A stretch of 64,000 nucleotides of DNA from Allotamlana fucoidanivorans. Its GTDB lineage: Bacteria > Bacteroidota > Bacteroidia > Flavobacteriales > Flavobacteriaceae. The position numbers were made by a program, and so were the translations under genes. Shown in pieces: positions 55,830-64,000 of this stretch; position 1 is the first letter of the stretch; each line of letters starts with the position of its first letter. The notes below the pieces were generated by a model that made no database searches, had not been told where the DNA came from, and worked only from the letters and a program-made list of their open reading frames with translations. The stretch is from positions 1-64,000 of the forward strand of contig NZ_VDCS01000004.1 in the NCBI RefSeq assembly GCF_006265225.1, read 5' to 3'.

Positions 55830-56258
55830 ATGAGTCAAGTAAAAGAGAATGACACTATAAAAGTGCATTACACAGGTAAACTTAGCGATGGTCAAATTTT
55901 TGATAGTTCTTTAGCAAGAGAACCTCTAGAGGTAACCTTAGGCCAAGGATTACTCATTCCTGGTTTTGAAAAAGGATTAATCAACATGGAAGTTAACGAG
56001 AAAAAAACAATTCAAATTCCTGTTGCTGAAGCCTACGGAGATATTCAAGAAGAATTGTTTTATGATGTTAAGAAAGAACAATTACCACCAGATATGGAAC
56101 CTGAGGTTGGTATGGCTCTAGCATCAAAAGGTCCTGACGGAAGAGAAGTTCAATTTAGAGTGTCTTCAGTTCATGATGAGCATATTGTTGTAGATGCAAA
56201 TCATCCTTTAGCCGGACAAGATTTAACATTTGAGTTAGAACTTGTTGAAATAAAATAA
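55830..56258 (+). CDS. SlyD-like FKBP-type peptidyl-prolyl isomerase
   Basis: Cytoplasmic folding helper of 142 residues. The FKBP part (VHYTGKLSDGQIFDSS, IPGFEKGLINMEVNEKK) is split by an inserted chaperone flap (about 70-120), as in SlyD. The histidine-rich metal-binding tail of E. coli SlyD is absent. Confidence 0.92.
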   Translation: MSQVKENDTIKVHYTGKLSDGQIFDSSLAREPLEVTLGQGLLIPGFEKGLINMEVNEKKTIQIPVAEAYGDIQEELFYDVKKEQLPPDMEPEVGMALASKGPDGREVQFRVSSVHDEHIVVDANHPLAGQDLTFELELVEIK

Positions 56259-56270
56259 GCTGAATAAATA

Positions 56271-56298
56271 AAAACCCAAAGTTTTCACTTTGGGTTTT
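56271..56298. terminator. bidirectional terminator
   Basis: Perfect 11-bp stem AAAACCCAAAG/CTTTGGGTTTT around a 6-base loop between the convergent FKBP and DUF4293 genes; T-rich on both strands. Confidence 0.8.
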
Positions 56299-56327
56299 AA
56301 CGCACTAATACTACTAAGATGTTAGGT

Positions 56328-56738
56328 TTAACGTAATCTATCTACAGATTTTACAAGATCTTCATCCTTCTTGATGGCCTTATTGGCAAGGGCCAGAAAT
56401 ACGATAGAAACAATAGGGAGAAGCATCCCAATACCTTTCTCAGAAACCGCCGTTTCTCCAGATAAATTTAGAGATTGATACACGAAAAATCCTAGTAAAA
56501 TAAAGTTTAATATGATGTTAAGACGCCCCAACATAAATTGAGACTTCCTATTTTTATATCTAAATATAGCAACTAAGGCAAAAAAAGCCGAGGTTAAAAA
56601 CGCCGCAAATACGTAATTCACGTCGGCAGCAAATACTTTAACCCGATCTTCAGTCACCCATAATTCAAACACATAAATCAATCCTGCCGATACACCAGCA
56701 GCACATAATAAATAGATGGTTTGAATGCGTTGTAACAT
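56328..56738 (-). CDS. DUF4293 membrane protein
   Basis: Inner-membrane protein of 136 residues with four helices, starting LQRIQTIYLLCAAGVSAGLI. The ATG at 56738 is chosen over 56762 because DUF4293 proteins begin with this LQRIQT segment. It is found next to rho in many Bacteroidota. Function unknown. Confidence 0.8.
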   Translation of the reverse strand: MLQRIQTIYLLCAAGVSAGLIYVFELWVTEDRVKVFAADVNYVFAAFLTSAFFALVAIFRYKNRKSQFMLGRLNIILNFILLGFFVYQSLNLSGETAVSEKGIGMLLPIVSIVFLALANKAIKKDEDLVKSVDRLR

Positions 56739-56931
56739 GTTATTTTTAAAACTAGACCGCAAAAATAGCAGAATAAATGTAAAAAAATAAAATAAAGTTG
56801 TATAATTGCAGTAATAATTCTCAACAACCGTATTAACAAGCGGTTATTTCTTCAGAATAAAATCATTATTTCAGAATTACTTTACTAAAAGTAATCAAAA
56901 CAAAACATTCAATATATTCAATTAAACATCA

Positions 56932-58551
56932 ATGTTTGAAATTTCACAATTAAAAGAAAAAAAACTAGCTGATTTACAGGAAATTGCTAAAAAATTAAAA
57001 GTTCCTAAATACCGATCATTAAAAAAATTAGACTTAGTTTATCAAATTCTTGATCAGCAAGCGGCAGACCCAAAAGCTGTAAAAGCTGCTGTTACCCCAG
57101 AAGATAACACCGAAAAACCAGCAGAAGCTAAACCAGCTAGAAAACCTAGACAACGGGTTCAAAGACCTGCTAGCAATACTGCAGAACCAAAAACCGATGA
57201 TAGCACAAAAGCTGTTGTTGAGACTAAACCCGAAGCAAAAGCTGCAAGCGAAAAGCCTCAAAAAGAAGAGAAAAACGACGTGCCTCAAAAAGAACATCCT
57301 TCTAAACAGCAAAAGGGACAAAACGATAACCAACAAAAACAAAGAAATAAAAACCAACATAGAAACCAAAAAAACGCTAATGTTGATAAAGGAAATAAGG
57401 ACAACCGCAATCGCTATCGCGAACCAGACTATGAGTTTGATGCTATAATTGAAAGCGAAGGTGTTCTTGATATCATGCAAGATGGCTATGGTTTTTTAAG
57501 ATCGTCGGACTATAACTATTTATCCTCACCTGATGATATTTATGTATCGCAATCACAAATACGTTTATTCGGATTAAAAACAGGAGATACTGTATTAGGG
57601 CATGTACGCCCGCCAAAAGAAGGTGAAAAATATTTCCCTTTAATAAAGGTAAGCAAGATTAATGGTCAGAACCCAAATGTAGTGAGAGACCGTGTGTCTT
57701 TTGAACATTTAACACCGTTATTTCCTCAGGAAAAATTCAATATTGCCGAAAAACAAAGCACTATTTCTACAAGAATTATGGACTTGTTTTCTCCTATTGG
57801 TAAAGGACAACGTGGTATGATTGTATCACAACCAAAAACGGGTAAAACCATGTTATTAAAAGATGTTGCTAATGCTATTGCAGCGAATCATCCTGAGGTA
57901 TACCAAATGATTCTGTTAATTGACGAACGCCCTGAAGAGGTAACCGACATGCAACGAAATGTTCGCGGTGAAGTTATCGCTTCTACCTTTGACAAAGAAG
58001 CTCATGAGCACGTAAAAATTGCTAATATTGTCCTTGAAAAAGCAAAACGTTTAGTAGAATGTGGTCATGATGTTGTCATCTTACTAGATTCAATAACGCG
58101 TTTAGCAAGAGCCTATAATACGGTACAACCAGCTTCTGGTAAAATTTTAAGTGGTGGTGTTGATGCCAATGCATTACACAAACCAAAGCGTTTCTTTGGG
58201 GCTGCTCGTAATATTGAAAATGGCGGTTCTTTAACTATTATTGCCACAGCTCTTACCGAAACAGGATCTAAAATGGACGAGGTTATATTTGAAGAATTTA
58301 AAGGAACTGGTAATATGGAACTACAATTAGATAGAAAGATTTCTAATCGTAGAATTTTCCCTGCTATAGACTTAACTTCATCTAGTACACGTCGTGATGA
58401 TTTATTATTAGATGACAATACCGTACAACGTATGTGGGTAATGCGCAAATACTTAGCAGACATGAACCCGGTTGAAGCTATGGAATTTATCAATGACCGT
58501 TTTAAACAAACTAGAAACAACGAAGAGTTTTTAATATCTATGAACGGATAA
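56932..58551 (+). CDS. Rho transcription termination factor
   Basis: Hexameric RNA helicase of 539 residues. A Rho_N helical domain (1-45) is followed by a charged, glutamine- and lysine-rich disordered insertion of about 120 residues (48-165), then the RNA-binding cold-shock-like domain (about 172-245). The ATPase has Walker A PKTGKT (301-306), and further on [16 protein letters not shown] and [21 protein letters not shown]. The insertion is much larger than anything in E. coli Rho and is typical of Bacteroidota. Confidence 0.97.
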   Translation: MFEISQLKEKKLADLQEIAKKLKVPKYRSLKKLDLVYQILDQQAADPKAVKAAVTPEDNTEKPAEAKPARKPRQRVQRPASNTAEPKTDDSTKAVVETKPEAKAASEKPQKEEKNDVPQKEHPSKQQKGQNDNQQKQRNKNQHRNQKNANVDKGNKDNRNRYREPDYEFDAIIESEGVLDIMQDGYGFLRSSDYNYLSSPDDIYVSQSQIRLFGLKTGDTVLGHVRPPKEGEKYFPLIKVSKINGQNPNVVRDRVSFEHLTPLFPQEKFNIAEKQSTISTRIMDLFSPIGKGQRGMIVSQPKTGKTMLLKDVANAIAANHPEVYQMILLIDERPEEVTDMQRNVRGEVIASTFDKEAHEHVKIANIVLEKAKRLVECGHDVVILLDSITRLARAYNTVQPASGKILSGGVDANALHKPKRFFGAARNIENGGSLTIIATALTETGSKMDEVIFEEFKGTGNMELQLDRKISNRRIFPAIDLTSSSTRRDDLLLDDNTVQRMWVMRKYLADMNPVEAMEFINDRFKQTRNNEEFLISMNG

Positions 58552-58587
58552 TTTCAATAAAAAACAAACTAACTCAAATTTAATTAG

Positions 58588-58617
58588 GCCTTGACCGTTT
58601 TATGGTTGAGGCTTTTT
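58588..58617 (+). terminator. terminator of rho
   Basis: Stem GCCTTGACC/GGTTGAGGC with two G-T pairs and a 7-base loop, then TTTTT. It starts about 37 bases after the rho stop. Confidence 0.75.
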
Positions 58618-58758
58618 CTTTAAAAGCATACCTATACACAACGTGTTCTTATTCTAATCCTTTTCCAAAATTTATTTGAGATACCTTTCAATGAATAATA
58701 CATTAAACATTTATATTTAAGCCCAAAATTGTATCACCTAAGTTTAAAATCAATACGT

Positions 58759-59196
58759 GTGAAAAAAGCAAATAAAACACTACTATTTAGAATAGTTTTT
58801 AGCATCACAGCCTTTGCCATAGGCTTTTTTGGTGTCACCTACTTATTAAAAGATGATTTAGCTGACAAACTTCAACAGGCTGCTACAGAACTTAATAAGC
58901 AAACGCCCTTAGAAATTGATCAATACACACGATTAGATAGTGCTTCATCCATAGCAAAAACAAATTTCATCTATCACTACACGCTTAAGGATCTAAAAAA
59001 ATCGGAGGTTAATTTAAAAGAAGTTGAAAATTACATCAAACCAAATGTCATTGAAAACGTAAAAAACAGCCCCGAATTAAAATTTTACAGAGATAACAAC
59101 GTTACTATAGATTTTAAATATTATGATGTTAATGGTGATTTTTTTACTCAAATATCTGTAACACCAGAACTTTACAACCCAAAAAAGCTCCCTTAA
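58759..59196 (+). CDS. small single-pass membrane protein
   Basis: Protein of 145 residues from the GTG at 58759, which is preferred to the TTG at 58729 as it starts directly at a lysine-rich signal anchor. One membrane helix (about 9-32) is followed by a soluble alpha/beta domain, probably outside the membrane. No family was recognised. It is convergent with the cytochrome gene, 22 bases away. Confidence 0.65.
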   Translation: MKKANKTLLFRIVFSITAFAIGFFGVTYLLKDDLADKLQQAATELNKQTPLEIDQYTRLDSASSIAKTNFIYHYTLKDLKKSEVNLKEVENYIKPNVIENVKNSPELKFYRDNNVTIDFKYYDVNGDFFTQISVTPELYNPKKLP

Positions 59197-59218
59197 TTTT
59201 ACAAAAAAGAGTATTGCC

Positions 59219-61519
59219 CTAATTGATTTGCAACTGGATTAATTCTTCTTCAGAATACCCACCATCTTTTTCAGGTTTCTGCTTACGTAATTGCATGATT
59301 TTTTCTTTATCAAGTATTGCTCCATTACCTGAAAATGCATTAGTTACGTATAAAATAATATTTTGAATATCTTCATCACTAAATTCAGGATTGTTTGCCA
59401 AACCAGGCATAACCATATTGAATTCATACAATTTATCATTCACATGTATGGGTCCTCTTAATCCGTGCAACACAACAAGCGCTAACTTTTCTGGTGAGTT
59501 AGACACATAATCTGAATTCATTAAGGGAGGTGCTAAGTTTTCAACTCCTTCTCCGTTTAGCCCATGGCAGGTGGCACAAAAATTTCTGTAAACAGCATAT
59601 CCTTCAGTTCTAGAATCTGTTGACACACCCTTTTTAGTGTAAATAAAATTCTTCTTATTCTGTTTTTTATTAGATAAAGTTGTTTCTAAAATATTTTGAA
59701 AAACAACACTACTTAAAGGTTCTTTATTCGTACTCATGTAAGATGCATAGGCCTCCTCATGATCCCTTAAACTATTAATAAAAGCTTCCTGAAAAATAGG
59801 CTCATCCTTATATTTTTTTGATAAGTTATGCCCCAATGGAAATAATTTCTCTTCAGCTAATGACACCCAATTTCCCAAGGATGATAAAATATATAAATCT
59901 ATAAATGCATCATCTTTAGATTCTAATTCTTGAAATAGTTTTATTACCGAAGCGACCCTGTCTACAGATGCGAACTGCTCTAATAACACTATGGCATGAC
60001 ACAAGGATAATATATTCTTACTAGAATAAACAAAGGACTCTAATAGTTCAAAATCCAAAACATTTAAACCATTTAAAGTATGTAATGCATGAATTTGCGT
60101 TATATCATTATTAGTATCTTGTAAAAGCTCTATTAAAGCAGAAACTACCTCATCGGTTCTATCTTGTCTATATACCAATAATTGCTGGGCCCTATCTCTG
60201 AACCAACCATTTTTACGTTTTAATAAATCTACTAGCTCCGTACTCTTGAGTTTATCTAAATTTTGTATAGGAGAAACCTGTTGATTATTTTTATGAGTTA
60301 CTTTCAAAATACGCCCCATCCCAATTATAGTGTCAAGCTTCTTTACAGCAGTCTGTTCCTGTAAATACGGCGTCATAAAAGCCTTATCTTGTATAATACC
60401 TCTATGCATATCAACCACATACATATTCCCGTCGGGTCCATTAAACAAGTTTACAGGACGAAAACCTTCATCAGTAGACGCAATAAACTCCTGCTCAGGA
60501 ATCGCTTGAGTTGCACTAAGCACGATATTTTCAAATGACAGAATATTACGTTTTACTATATTAGCCTCTGGTGCACATACAAATGCATTTTCTAAATAAT
60601 TCTCGGGAAACGCATCACCGCGATATATCATGGGACCACACGCCGATGTTACATTTATAAGTAAACTATCCTCATCTAACACACCTTCAACATAACCTCG
60701 ATTTACTGATGTTGCATGTAACGGGTATACCCGTTGATTTGTTGTTAGCGTTTTATTTAGGGCTGCTTCTGGTTTGTAAAAAACATTTTTATTTATCGTA
60801 TTAGGCAACACAAAATCCCCCATTATTTGAGTGGAATTTGTATTGACATAAAGTCTTCCAAAATTATCCTTAGTAATACCCCACTGCCCTCTAAAAGATG
60901 TTGGTTCTTTAATCCACTCACCATGTTTTCTTTGGTATCTAAAATTTGATTTTGCATTATAAATCCAATTATCAATATGCACCATTAATCCGTTAGGTTG
61001 ATGCTCTACATTACCCCCATCAGAATACAGAGAGTCTACTAAAACTTTATTGATTGGCTGGTCATCCTTAATATCAACAAACCACAGGTTTGGCGGTTCT
61101 GCATACAAAAGCCCTCCATATACATGAGCCAAGGCTCGTGGCAATATAAGACTATCAATAAACACTTTAGAGTGATCTGTTATGCCATCATGGTCTAAAT
61201 CTTCAAGAATAGAAATGGTGCCATTTGGTATATCATCACCAGTACCTTGAAGATTTCTCATAAATCCTTTCATTTCAACCACCCACATACGTCCCTTATT
61301 ATCAAAATCCATAGACACAGGTGCTTCAATAAAAGGTTCAGATGCCGCCACACTAAGTTCAAACCCTTCTTCTATTTGATAATTATCTAGCGAAATTTGA
61401 GGTTCGTTAAAACTCTTAGGTTTGCAGGAAAAAACAAGTGTTGTTAATAACATAAAATACACCGAACATTTCAATACACATGAGGTTTTATAAGAGCAAA
61501 ACAGATATTTTGAGACCAT
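59219..61519 (-). CDS. PVC-type c-cytochrome lipoprotein with beta-propeller
   Basis: Exported protein of 766 residues with a lipobox Cys32 (LVFSC). The N-terminal part (about 45-410) is the propeller of the 'membrane-bound dehydrogenase' family (MDFDNKGRMWVVEMKG, NGPDGNMYVVDMHRG). A helical repeat region follows (about 420-610). The C-terminal cytochrome c domain has heme motif CATCH at 648-652 and a later MPGL methionine. Such proteins may oxidise a sugar or alcohol and pass electrons to a cytochrome chain; the substrate is unknown. Confidence 0.88.
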   Translation of the reverse strand: MVSKYLFCSYKTSCVLKCSVYFMLLTTLVFSCKPKSFNEPQISLDNYQIEEGFELSVAASEPFIEAPVSMDFDNKGRMWVVEMKGFMRNLQGTGDDIPNGTISILEDLDHDGITDHSKVFIDSLILPRALAHVYGGLLYAEPPNLWFVDIKDDQPINKVLVDSLYSDGGNVEHQPNGLMVHIDNWIYNAKSNFRYQRKHGEWIKEPTSFRGQWGITKDNFGRLYVNTNSTQIMGDFVLPNTINKNVFYKPEAALNKTLTTNQRVYPLHATSVNRGYVEGVLDEDSLLINVTSACGPMIYRGDAFPENYLENAFVCAPEANIVKRNILSFENIVLSATQAIPEQEFIASTDEGFRPVNLFNGPDGNMYVVDMHRGIIQDKAFMTPYLQEQTAVKKLDTIIGMGRILKVTHKNNQQVSPIQNLDKLKSTELVDLLKRKNGWFRDRAQQLLVYRQDRTDEVVSALIELLQDTNNDITQIHALHTLNGLNVLDFELLESFVYSSKNILSLCHAIVLLEQFASVDRVASVIKLFQELESKDDAFIDLYILSSLGNWVSLAEEKLFPLGHNLSKKYKDEPIFQEAFINSLRDHEEAYASYMSTNKEPLSSVVFQNILETTLSNKKQNKKNFIYTKKGVSTDSRTEGYAVYRNFCATCHGLNGEGVENLAPPLMNSDYVSNSPEKLALVVLHGLRGPIHVNDKLYEFNMVMPGLANNPEFSDEDIQNIILYVTNAFSGNGAILDKEKIMQLRKQKPEKDGGYSEEELIQLQIN

Positions 61520-61664
61520 TTCTTAATAATTAATTATAGTATTATGTAGTTGGTAAAAATACCAAATCGGTTAAAAAATAATACAGAATTCCTGGCTTTA
61601 TTTTCTTGAAATTTTAATTGTAATTATTTTTCCATAATTTCAACATTTGAAACCTATTTCAAGT

Positions 61665-62077
61665 ATGAAACATTTTATGTTTATACTTATTGTTTTTTTA
61701 ATCTCATGCACCAAACAAAAAACTGACATATAATTTGACAAGGATTCTCCTAAAGTATCTTTTGCTGTAAAAAATTCAGTGGTGTTTCAAGTAAAAGTTC
61801 ATAATTTGGAAGTCTGGAGATATTTAAGTTTGTACTTTTGAGAAAAACCCGAATCAGGTATCATCTTGAGGAGACAATAAAAACTAAGAACAAAGCCCTT
61901 CAAAATAAATCTATCATTCATCTTGAAAATGGAGCTAAATTTTGGTTAAGGCTCACTGAAGCCATCAAACAATATCAAGAGGTGTCTTTGCTACTCATTA
62001 CAACCTACAAATTTTCTTGGTCATATTTTTACCCAAAAGTTTTAAAAGATATTGAATTGGTTAAAGGACCTATATAA
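61665..62077 (+). pseudogene. decayed small lipoprotein gene
   Basis: An ATG at 61665 opens a lipoprotein signal (FILIVFLISC, Cys15), but the frame stops at 61731-61733. It continues protein-like (KVSFAVKNSVVFQVKVHNLE) to another stop near 61839, and a frame from 61838 then runs 79 residues to 62077 (KFWLRLTEAIKQYQ, LLLITTYKFSWSYFYPKV). A stop and a shift would join these into one protein. The last frame alone may be a real short gene. Family not recognised. Confidence 0.4.
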
Positions 62078-62101
62078 AATTTAGAGTAAAAAACAGTATA
62101 C

Positions 62102-62131
62102 AAAAAAAGGCCTCTCATTTTGAGAGGCCTT
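62102..62131 (-). terminator. terminator of rpsT
   Basis: Perfect 11-bp stem AAGGCCTCTCA/TGAGAGGCCTT around a 3-base loop, with a T-run on the - strand. It starts 24 bases after the rpsT stop. Confidence 0.85.
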
Positions 62132-62154
62132 ATATATTTTAATTTAAATATAGA

Positions 62155-62406
62155 TTACAGTGCTGCTACGTGTTTTGCTAAACCAGATTTTAAGTTAGCC
62201 GCTTTGTTAACATGAATAACGTTTTTCTTTGCTAATTTATCAAGCATAGAAACAACACTAGGAAATAATGCTTCAGCTTCCTTTTTATCAGTTAACTCAC
62301 GTAATTTCTTAATAGCATTACGAGTCGTTTTGTGCTGATACCTATTAGTTAAGCGTTTTGCTTCGTTACTTCTTATTCTTTTTAATGCTGACTTATGATT
62401 TGCCAT
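62155..62406 (-). CDS. RpsT, 30S ribosomal protein S20
   Basis: Basic helical protein of 83 residues with the S20 start [21 protein letters not shown] and the late [11 protein letters not shown]-like [21 protein letters not shown]. It lies downstream of tRNA-Glu on the same strand and probably shares its transcript. Confidence 0.97.
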   Translation of the reverse strand: MANHKSALKRIRSNEAKRLTNRYQHKTTRNAIKKLRELTDKKEAEALFPSVVSMLDKLAKKNVIHVNKAANLKSGLAKHVAAL

Positions 62407-62432
62407 TTTCTTTTTCTATAATTAAAATATTG

Positions 62433-62504
62433 TAGCCCGTAGGGGAATCGAACCCCTCTTACCAGGATGAAAACCTGGCGTCCTAGCCGATAGACGAACG
62501 GGCC
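62433..62504 (-). tRNA. tRNA-Glu (anticodon TTC)
   Basis: A 72-base cloverleaf on the - strand. The acceptor stem is GGCCCGT/ACGGGCT with one G-T pair. The anticodon arm CCAGG-TTTTCAT-CCTGG gives TTC. The T arm holds GGTTCGATTCC. The CCA end is not encoded in full. Confidence 0.96.
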
Positions 62505-62521
62505 ATTTGTTTTTGAGTGCG

Positions 62522-62551
62522 CAAAGATAAATTTTATTTTTAAAACTACAA
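62522..62551 (-). promoter_or_regulatory. promoter of tRNA-Glu/rpsT
   Basis: On the - strand, TTG (62551-62549), 19 bases, then TATCTTTG (62529-62522), 18 bases before the tRNA 5' end. This is a strong Bacteroidota promoter match. Confidence 0.65.
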
Positions 62552-62708
62552 GTAAAAAAAATAATTTTTTATTCTTTTTTTATTCGCTTTTCAAATAACT
62601 CACAATGTTTTTCATTGCGGTTGCAAAATTACAACTATTTTTAAATGTTGCAAGAGCAAAATAATTTTTTTTCAAAAAAAATTGCATTGATTTATCTTAA
62701 ACATTGAT

Positions 62709-64000
62709 TTAGTATGCCTTAGCAAATAACACACGCTGCTTAGATGGTTTTCCTGAATATACACACACCCCCTCTTCTAATTTAGCATTTAAAGGGATAC
62801 AACGAATGGTCGCTTTTGTCAACTCTTTTATTTTATCTTCTGTTTCTGTTGTTCCATCCCAATGTGCGGAAATAAATCCTGTTTTTACCTCTAAAACTTC
62901 TTTAAACGCCTCAAAAGTATCAACCTCTGTGATATGCTCATTTCTAAACTTTAACGCTTTGTTAAACAAAGTATCCTGAATTTCATGTAGCAAACCATCA
63001 ACTTTATCTGTTATATCATGTAACCCTACAATTTCCTTTGTTAAGGTATCTCTTCGGGCTAGTTCAACCGTACCATTGGCTAAATCTTTAGGACCAATCG
63101 CTATTCTTAAAGGCACCCCCTGTAACTCATGTTGAGCAAACTTAGCCCCTGGTCTTTGAGTAGTTCTATTATCATATTTAACCGTGATGTTTTTTACTCG
63201 TAGGTCGCTAATTATACTCTCTGCAACTTCTGTAATGGCAGCTAAATCTTCTTCACTTTTATAAATAGGAACTATAACTACTTGATTCGGAGCTAAACTA
63301 GGAGGCAATACTAAACCATAATCATCACTATGCGTCATAATTAAAGCCCCCATTAATCGTGTTGACACACCCCATGAAGTGGCCCAAACATAATCTTGCT
63401 TGCCTTCTTTATTAGCAAACTTTACATCAAAGGCTTTAGCGAAATTCTGTCCTAAAAAATGAGAGGTTCCTGCTTGTAAGGCCTTTCCATCTTGCATTAA
63501 GGCTTCAATGCAATAGGTTTCATCTGCTCCTGCAAAACGTTCACTTTCAGTTTTTAGCCCTTGAATAACAGGTATAGCCATAAACTTCTCAACAAAAGCA
63601 GCATAAACATTATTCATTAACTCGGCCTCAGCAAGTGCCTCTTCACGAGTTTCATGAGCTGTATGCCCTTCTTGCCATAAAAATTCTGCTGTACGTAAAA
63701 ATAAGCGTGTACGCATTTCCCAACGCACCACATTGGCCCATTGATTTATCAATAATGGCAAATCTCTATAAGATTGTATCCAACCTCTAAAGGTATTCCA
63801 TATAATGGCTTCGCTAGTGGGTCTTACAACTAACTCTTCTTCTAATCTAGCTTCTGGATCAACTCTTAACTTACCTTTATTTTCTGGATCATTCTGCAAC
63901 CTATAATGTGTTACAACAGCACATTCTTTAGCAAATCCTTCAGCGTTTTTTTCTTCGGCTTCAAACAAACTTTTTGGCACAAACAAGGGGAAATAGGCAT
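62709..64000 (-). CDS. ProS, prolyl-tRNA synthetase, N-terminus outside window
   Basis: Class II synthetase of the archaeal/eukaryote-like type (no bacterial editing insertion). The frame is open to the window edge and reads [18 protein letters not shown], so roughly 65 N-terminal residues lie beyond 64000. Motif 2 is [19 protein letters not shown] with RPTSEAIIW before it. The anticodon-binding domain ([23 protein letters not shown]) and the C-terminal zinc-region-like part complete the protein. Confidence 0.96.
   Translation of the reverse strand, partial: AYFPLFVPKSLFEAEEKNAEGFAKECAVVTHYRLQNDPENKGKLRVDPEARLEEELVVRPTSEAIIWNTFRGWIQSYRDLPLLINQWANVVRWEMRTRLFLRTAEFLWQEGHTAHETREEALAEAELMNNVYAAFVEKFMAIPVIQGLKTESERFAGADETYCIEALMQDGKALQAGTSHFLGQNFAKAFDVKFANKEGKQDYVWATSWGVSTRLMGALIMTHSDDYGLVLPPSLAPNQVVIVPIYKSEEDLAAITEVAESIISDLRVKNITVKYDNRTTQRPGAKFAQHELQGVPLRIAIGPKDLANGTVELARRDTLTKEIVGLHDITDKVDGLLHEIQDTLFNKALKFRNEHITEVDTFEAFKEVLEVKTGFISAHWDGTTETEDKIKELTKATIRCIPLNAKLEEGVCVYSGKPSKQRVLFAKAY

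Noticed and set aside
57034-57480. 148-codon - strand frame rich in F, S and L
   Set aside because: Mirror image of the Lys/Gln-rich insertion of Rho; the hydrophobic look is a codon-complement effect.

Overview
The window is AT-rich DNA from a Bacteroidota chromosome, most likely a marine-type member of the Flavobacteriaceae. The reasons are two SusC/SusD pairs, a hybrid two-component system of the polysaccharide-utilisation type, TAnnTTTG promoter boxes, a flavobacterial housekeeping block (clpS-prmA-tpiA-TlpA-DoxX-DUF1599 / folP-cdaA-DUF3667 / truA-rho), and archaeal-type ProS. No rRNA, CRISPR array or prophage was seen.

Layout. (1) 1-1187: right part of an IS256-family element, abutting a DUF5706/PycTM-like membrane protein, the effector type of Pycsar anti-phage systems; no cyclase is visible. 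(2) 1755-17986: an outer-membrane nutrient uptake region with a hybrid sensor-regulator, SusD, SusC, a divergent VCBS/ASPIC lipoprotein, and a three-gene acid-sugar operon (MFS importer, galactonate-dehydratase-like enolase-superfamily enzyme, KDPG-type aldolase). A decayed gene follows at about 18.0-18.7 kb. (3) 19004-21109: a Crp/Fnr regulator and small stress-type genes (NTF2-like, HdeD/DUF308, DUF5335). (4) 21535-30954: an amidoligase/transglutaminase cluster. The + strand carries a circularly permuted ATP-grasp and a separate alpha-E protein. The - strand carries a transglutaminase-DUF2126 protein, an ATP-grasp/alpha-E fusion and a second transglutaminase. Between the convergent arms sits an unlisted 27-codon ORF ending in eight glutamines. 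(5) 31342-38523: tRNA-Arg, a second decayed gene, and a second SusC-SusD-lipoprotein operon. (6) 39090-43443: a Crp/Fnr regulator, split YeeE/YedE sulfur transporter, TauE/SafE permease, persulfide-dioxygenase/rhodanese and an HMA protein. Two promoters here share a GTAA-N6-TTAC palindrome at the same distance from the -7 box, which suggests a regulon. (7) 43448-64000: core genes (clpS, prmA, tpiA, folP, cdaA, truA, FKBP, rho, rpsT, tRNA-Glu, proS), plus an orphan peptide-type ABC permease, an MsbA-like exporter and a PVC-type cytochrome lipoprotein.

How they work together. Both SusCD systems would import oligomers across the outer membrane, but neither has a glycoside hydrolase or lyase beside it, so their substrates cannot be read from the window. 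The MFS/dehydratase/aldolase set would take an aldonic acid towards pyruvate, with the needed 2-keto-3-deoxy-sugar-acid kinase encoded elsewhere. The sulfur block would import and oxidise thiosulfate, sulfide or persulfide under Crp/Fnr control. The least understood part is the ATP-grasp/alpha-E/transglutaminase cluster; the glutamine-tailed micro-ORF inside it is the best candidate here for something undescribed.
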